A stretch of DNA of 64,000 nt from Sphagnum compactum (Eukaryota > Bryophyta > Sphagnopsida > Sphagnales). The translations under genes and the position numbers were made by a program. The notes below the pieces were generated by a model. The model was not told the DNA's origin and did not search any database. It worked only from the letters and a program-made list of their open reading frames with translations. Location: assembly GCA_965153455.1 (NCBI GenBank), contig OZ234500.1:17731579-17795578 (forward strand), written 5' to 3'. Shown piece by piece: positions 60,561-64,000 of the stretch (positions within the stretch are counted from its first letter, which is position 1; each line of letters opens with the position of its first letter).

Positions 60561-62029
60561 TCACAAAATTAAAAAAAAACCTCTGCCTGTAGCTAGACCA
60601 GTGACATTCTGATGGTTCTTTTTAGCTTGAGCAGCCCCTATGAGATAGTACAAGTTTGTACTCATAAGGCTGCAGAGCTTTTCTCTAGAATGCCTGCTGG
60701 TGATGAGAATTCTGCATACCAGCAGTTGCATAATTTAGTCTACAGTTGAGGATGCACAACTTAATAAGTGAGGAAGGAAGGAAGGAAGAAATATATACAC
60801 ACCTGACCAAAATTTCAAATCATTGTCTAAGTTCCCATGGTATATGGAGGTAGACCTTGTATGTTTTAAGGTTAAGTACAGTACACAAACAAGGCATATT
60901 TTGTGAAAAGATTTAACAGATGGATATGCCTTGAAAAATTCCATCAATTTATTCGTCAAGGTGGATATGGATTCAAGTTCAATTGTTTTCTTTCAATGGA
61001 TATGAATTTGTCAGTTTTAAAATTCGAATTAATTGCAAATATATACAAAGGTTATGCATATTCAAAATTTAGATGATCACAATGTGTTTCCACTCACATG
61101 AGAGCACACACATTCCTAAATTGAAATAACTTGCAAGAGCGTTGAACCCTAATTCTTGAAAAAATTGTGCCCACTACAACACAAGTTGCTTGCCCCAATC
61201 ACACCCCAATTACCCTACACAAAAACCTCACCCCAACTTGCTAGGATAAATATTCAAATTCGAGATCTTATAAAAAGTTACCTGTAAATATGCATATTGC
61301 AAGGTCACACTTGAGATGAATATAAATATGCATAAGGATATACACAAGACATAGGTCTGCTGGTTATCTACAATGCCGGATATGAGAAAATGGCCAAAAT
61401 CTAAATAAATGTTTATACATAGCCAGCTATTATCCATGTTGATAACTAGCACCCACCAAGATATCCAGCCAACACTTGTTTCTATCTAGAATTTGCAATA
61501 ATTCCAAAAGTTTAAGCCATTACCTATGATAGCTGCCCTTCAAATCAACACCCAGCTATATATGGGACTATGTGACCCAGCACCCACCAGTACACCATCC
61601 ATAAGAAACCCAATTAAGACTGAGTTGTGGGATGAAACTACCAAATTGAGATAACAAGGTGGAACCTAGACCCTCCTACTTGGACCACCTCATTCTACCC
61701 TGATAATGTATTTACTATAAAATGCAAATTAAGATTTTACTATATTGATGGGAATCAGTTCAATGTGAACATGTTTTTTACTTTTTTTGGGGGGATTGAG
61801 TTTGGGGGGTTTTCCCCCTTTTTTGTCTGTGGACTTTGTTAGTTTCAATGGTGTTGGGTGCTGATATAGTAGCACATGACACACGACAAAAACAACTACC
61901 TACATAAGCATGTTTGTTAGCCTCATAGGTAAGTAAAGAGGGATGTAAGCGGTTACTATGTAGCTAGGTACCCAGCCAAGGCACTTGGGTAGGCTATTAG
62001 GTATGTACATTGTGGATACAGGTTAATTG
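60561..62029. other. Intergenic DNA, no gene recognised
   Basis: A (GGAA)n run lies near 60771-60788. The word GTGACCCAGCACCCAC at 61571 also occurs at 30090, hinting at another low-copy repeat. No coding-like frame. Confidence 0.4.
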
Positions 62030-62200
62030 TTCATAATTTACATGCTAAACTGGATTAGGGGGTTTTTCCTGTTTACAATTTTGTCATGTAGCCACAATGG
62101 CGACCATTCACAAGAGGAAAGAGTCAAATTTGGCTAGAGGTCACAGAGGACAGTAGACATTTTCTAAATCCTGATATGTTTTGGCAACCTCAAAGAACCC
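62030..62200 (-). repeat. Copy of dispersed repeat family R1
   Basis: Minus-strand order: TTGAGGTTGCCAAAACATA, TCAGGATTTAGAAAATG, CTCTAGCCAAATTTGAC, GTGAATGGTCGCCA and GTGGCTACATGACAAAATTG, all family landmarks. Confidence 0.75.
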
Positions 62201-62303
62201 AGTGTCTAGATATGACAACTTTCATGTTTTTCTGCTCAAAATTTCACAGAAATGTTTTTGGCTGACTCGATCATTACTTTATAGATTTGAAGTTCAAGCC
62301 AGT

Positions 62304-62585
62304 TGAAGAAATTCTGTGATCAGTTTAAAGTAGAGCAGTATCACAAATAAACCTTTAAAATTTCGACCAACATGCTGATGATCGCTCAAGCTTCAGGTCA
62401 CTTTGAAGAAATTCTGTGATTCCTTTTGAAGTAGAGCAATCCCACAAAAGCTCCAAAACTTGACCAACATGATGATGATAGTCCAAGCTAGTCAGGTCAG
62501 TTAAAGAAATCCCAGAATTTCTTTTGTAGCAGTAGTTAATCCCACAAAAGCTCCAAAAATTGAACAACATTATGATGAAGATGAT
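62304..62585. repeat. Tandem repeat, three copies of about 98 bp
   Basis: Starts near 62304, 62405 and 62502 (GAAGAAATTCTGTGATTCC and variants), each followed by GTAGAGCA, ATCCCACAAAAGCTCCAAAA, and ACCAACATGATGATGAT. Copies two and three are closest. Confidence 0.85.
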
Positions 62586-63409
62586 GATGGCCCCCCAGCT
62601 GCTGCAGCATGCAGTAGCAGGCGGTGGACAAAATTGGAGAGCTGATGATCAAAAGAGAATACAGCCAAAAGGGGATCCAATGATGCATCTAACATGAGAG
62701 TCAAGGACTCATGGCGGCCCAGCTGCCTGCCTGCCTACCTGCAACCTTCACCCAGCTACAACCAAAAAAAAAATTCAGCTACTACTGTTCATGTAGGTAG
62801 TCAAAGCAGCGGAGACTAGTGTAGAGTCCAAGAGTAGTCAACAAGGGTCAGGCAGACCTGATGATCATGGATCTGCTGCAGCTGTAAAACAAAACCTCGC
62901 AGTAGATTAACTAGTACATAGAGTTGTTGTATTATGAGAGAGTGATGGGAGTTATAATGAGTTGCAGAGTGGTAAACGAGGAAAGCAGCAGCAGCAGCAG
63001 GGCAGCCGTGATGGATCATGATCAGTAGTGACTGCGTAAAACTTGTCAAGTACTGCACCACCCAGGCAGGCAGGGGGACGACGCTTCTCCAACATCAATC
63101 AATGCTAACTATCTCTCTGACGCTAGACTTTAGTCTCCTGCTGTTGCAAGAAGATCTGTGGATTTTTTTTTAATGTTTTGTTTTTACTTTCTTTTTTGAG
63201 CTAGGTCGTCTGCAATGTGTCTTAAAGCGCCGACAGCATGTCACTTCGCTTTCAATGTTGATGCAGGTGTTGTTGTGAAAAAGGCTGCAGCAGCAGCATC
63301 GATCCCCACCTCGCTCGCTCGCTCGCTCGCTCGTCCCCTCATCATGCAGCCCCTCTCCTGTCATCCCTGCATGTCCATCGCCACACTTCCTCTCCCTTGA
63401 ACAGGGTTT
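62586..63409. other. Intergenic DNA with simple repeats
   Basis: Contains (GCA)n at about 62985-63001 and again near 63285-63298, and (CTCG)n at about 63311-63333. Small open frames here reflect these repeats. No gene recognised. Confidence 0.5.
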
Positions 63410-63470
63410 CTTTGAAGGAGATTGTGATGTAGTCAAAGTGGCGATCATCCACAAAATAACTTGGGCTCCG
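63410..63470 (-). repeat. Copy of dispersed repeat family R1 joined to R2
   Basis: Minus-strand GTGGATGATCGCCACTTTG and ACTACATCACAATC match the R1 end; it passes directly into the R2 start GGGCTCCGTGTTGCTG, suggesting R1 and R2 are parts of one element here. Confidence 0.65.
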
Positions 63471-63912
63471 TGTTGCTGTGCACTACCAGTGACGCTCAAC
63501 TTTTTATTTATTTATCATGTTCCCATTTGGTTTTCAATATCTCATTATTATTCATATCAATTTTGAATTTAATTTAAATTTTATTAAACATTATATCCAT
63601 GGCGGGTAAGGTAAAAGAGGGAGGTACTTATTAAAAAAAAAAGAGATAATTATTAATAAAGGAATGAGGTAATTAAGTTTGAAAATGAAATAATTTTTTT
63701 TTTCATATTCCTACCGGTGGGTAGTGAAAAAAAGTAAGGTAATTACTAAGAAATGAAATGAGGTAGTTAAGTTGGGAAGTGATGAAGTAATTATGAGTTG
63801 TTTTTAGAATTGTCCCTTGAATTGTTCAAGGACGATAAATTCTATGAGCCTACCAAAGATTATGCAAAATCACCCATATACAAGCTTCTCAAAATTTCAT
63901 TAATGAAATTTA
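63466..63912 (+). repeat. Dispersed repeat family R2, copy B, uninterrupted
   Basis: Same landmark order as 15056-15740, but where copy A carries the 244-bp TIR element this copy reads straight through ACGATAAATTCTATGAG to AATCACCCATATAC. A (A)n-rich stretch at 63630-63710 is extra here. Confidence 0.65.
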
Positions 63913-64000
63913 CCCAAATTTGGCTACTGACTAAATATGAAAGTAAATTTATTAAAAAATCTTTTTATATTCTTGGCTACCCATTGGAACTTATCATAAA

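Overview
The window is nuclear DNA of a land plant. It contains spliced plant-specific genes (an ALMT anion channel, a SPARK-domain receptor kinase) and relics of VAN3-binding-protein-like, ACA-type Ca2+-ATPase and Ataxin-2/CID genes. Intergenic DNA is very AT-rich and gene density is low: two apparently working genes in 64 kb. That suggests a large, repeat-rich genome, but the lineage cannot be fixed from the sequence alone.

Layout. 1-2749: the 3' two thirds of an ALMT gene, + strand, cut by the window edge, four visible exons. 2.9-24 kb: AT-rich intergenic DNA with a decayed hAT transposase (about 18.3-19.1 kb), an LTR-like repeat fragment (7.75-8.09 kb), a 244-bp terminal-inverted-repeat element at 15388-15631 that carries a zinc-knuckle peptide, a small foldback near 15.95 kb, and low-complexity tracts. 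24464-26800: an intact, single-exon, comparatively GC-rich receptor-like kinase with two upstream ORFs, followed by three different tandem-repeat arrays (26.85-27.76 kb). 27.8-32.4 kb: featureless AT-rich DNA apart from an unidentified coding-like relic near 29.3-30.0 kb.

32.4-39.6 kb is a transposon complex. It holds a GTTAACCTAGG-rich block, about 2.8 kb packed with some 30 degenerate small palindromes bounded by hAT-like 11-bp ends and a 7/8-matching 8-bp target duplication, and a broken BED/DUF659 hAT transposase next to it. 41.0-46.1 kb holds decayed exons of three unrelated host genes (VAN3-binding/DUF828, ACA Ca2+-ATPase, Ataxin-2/CID), all on the + strand, some with recognisable introns; this resembles gene capture by a transposon. 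46.1-64 kb is intergenic, with a 150-bp hairpin at 47.97-48.12 kb, a diverged 400-bp direct repeat at 50.2/50.9 kb, an 889-bp solo LTR at 52584-53472, a perfect 21-bp hairpin beside an AT/AG microsatellite and telomere-like DNA at 56.8-57.1 kb, and several copies of a dispersed repeat that also occurs at 13 kb.

The two intact genes are unrelated in function: one is a membrane anion channel, the other a plasma-membrane receptor kinase of the At1g11050/SPARK type. No evidence links them beyond proximity. The unusual content of the window lies in the non-autonomous elements and the mixed gene-fragment block.
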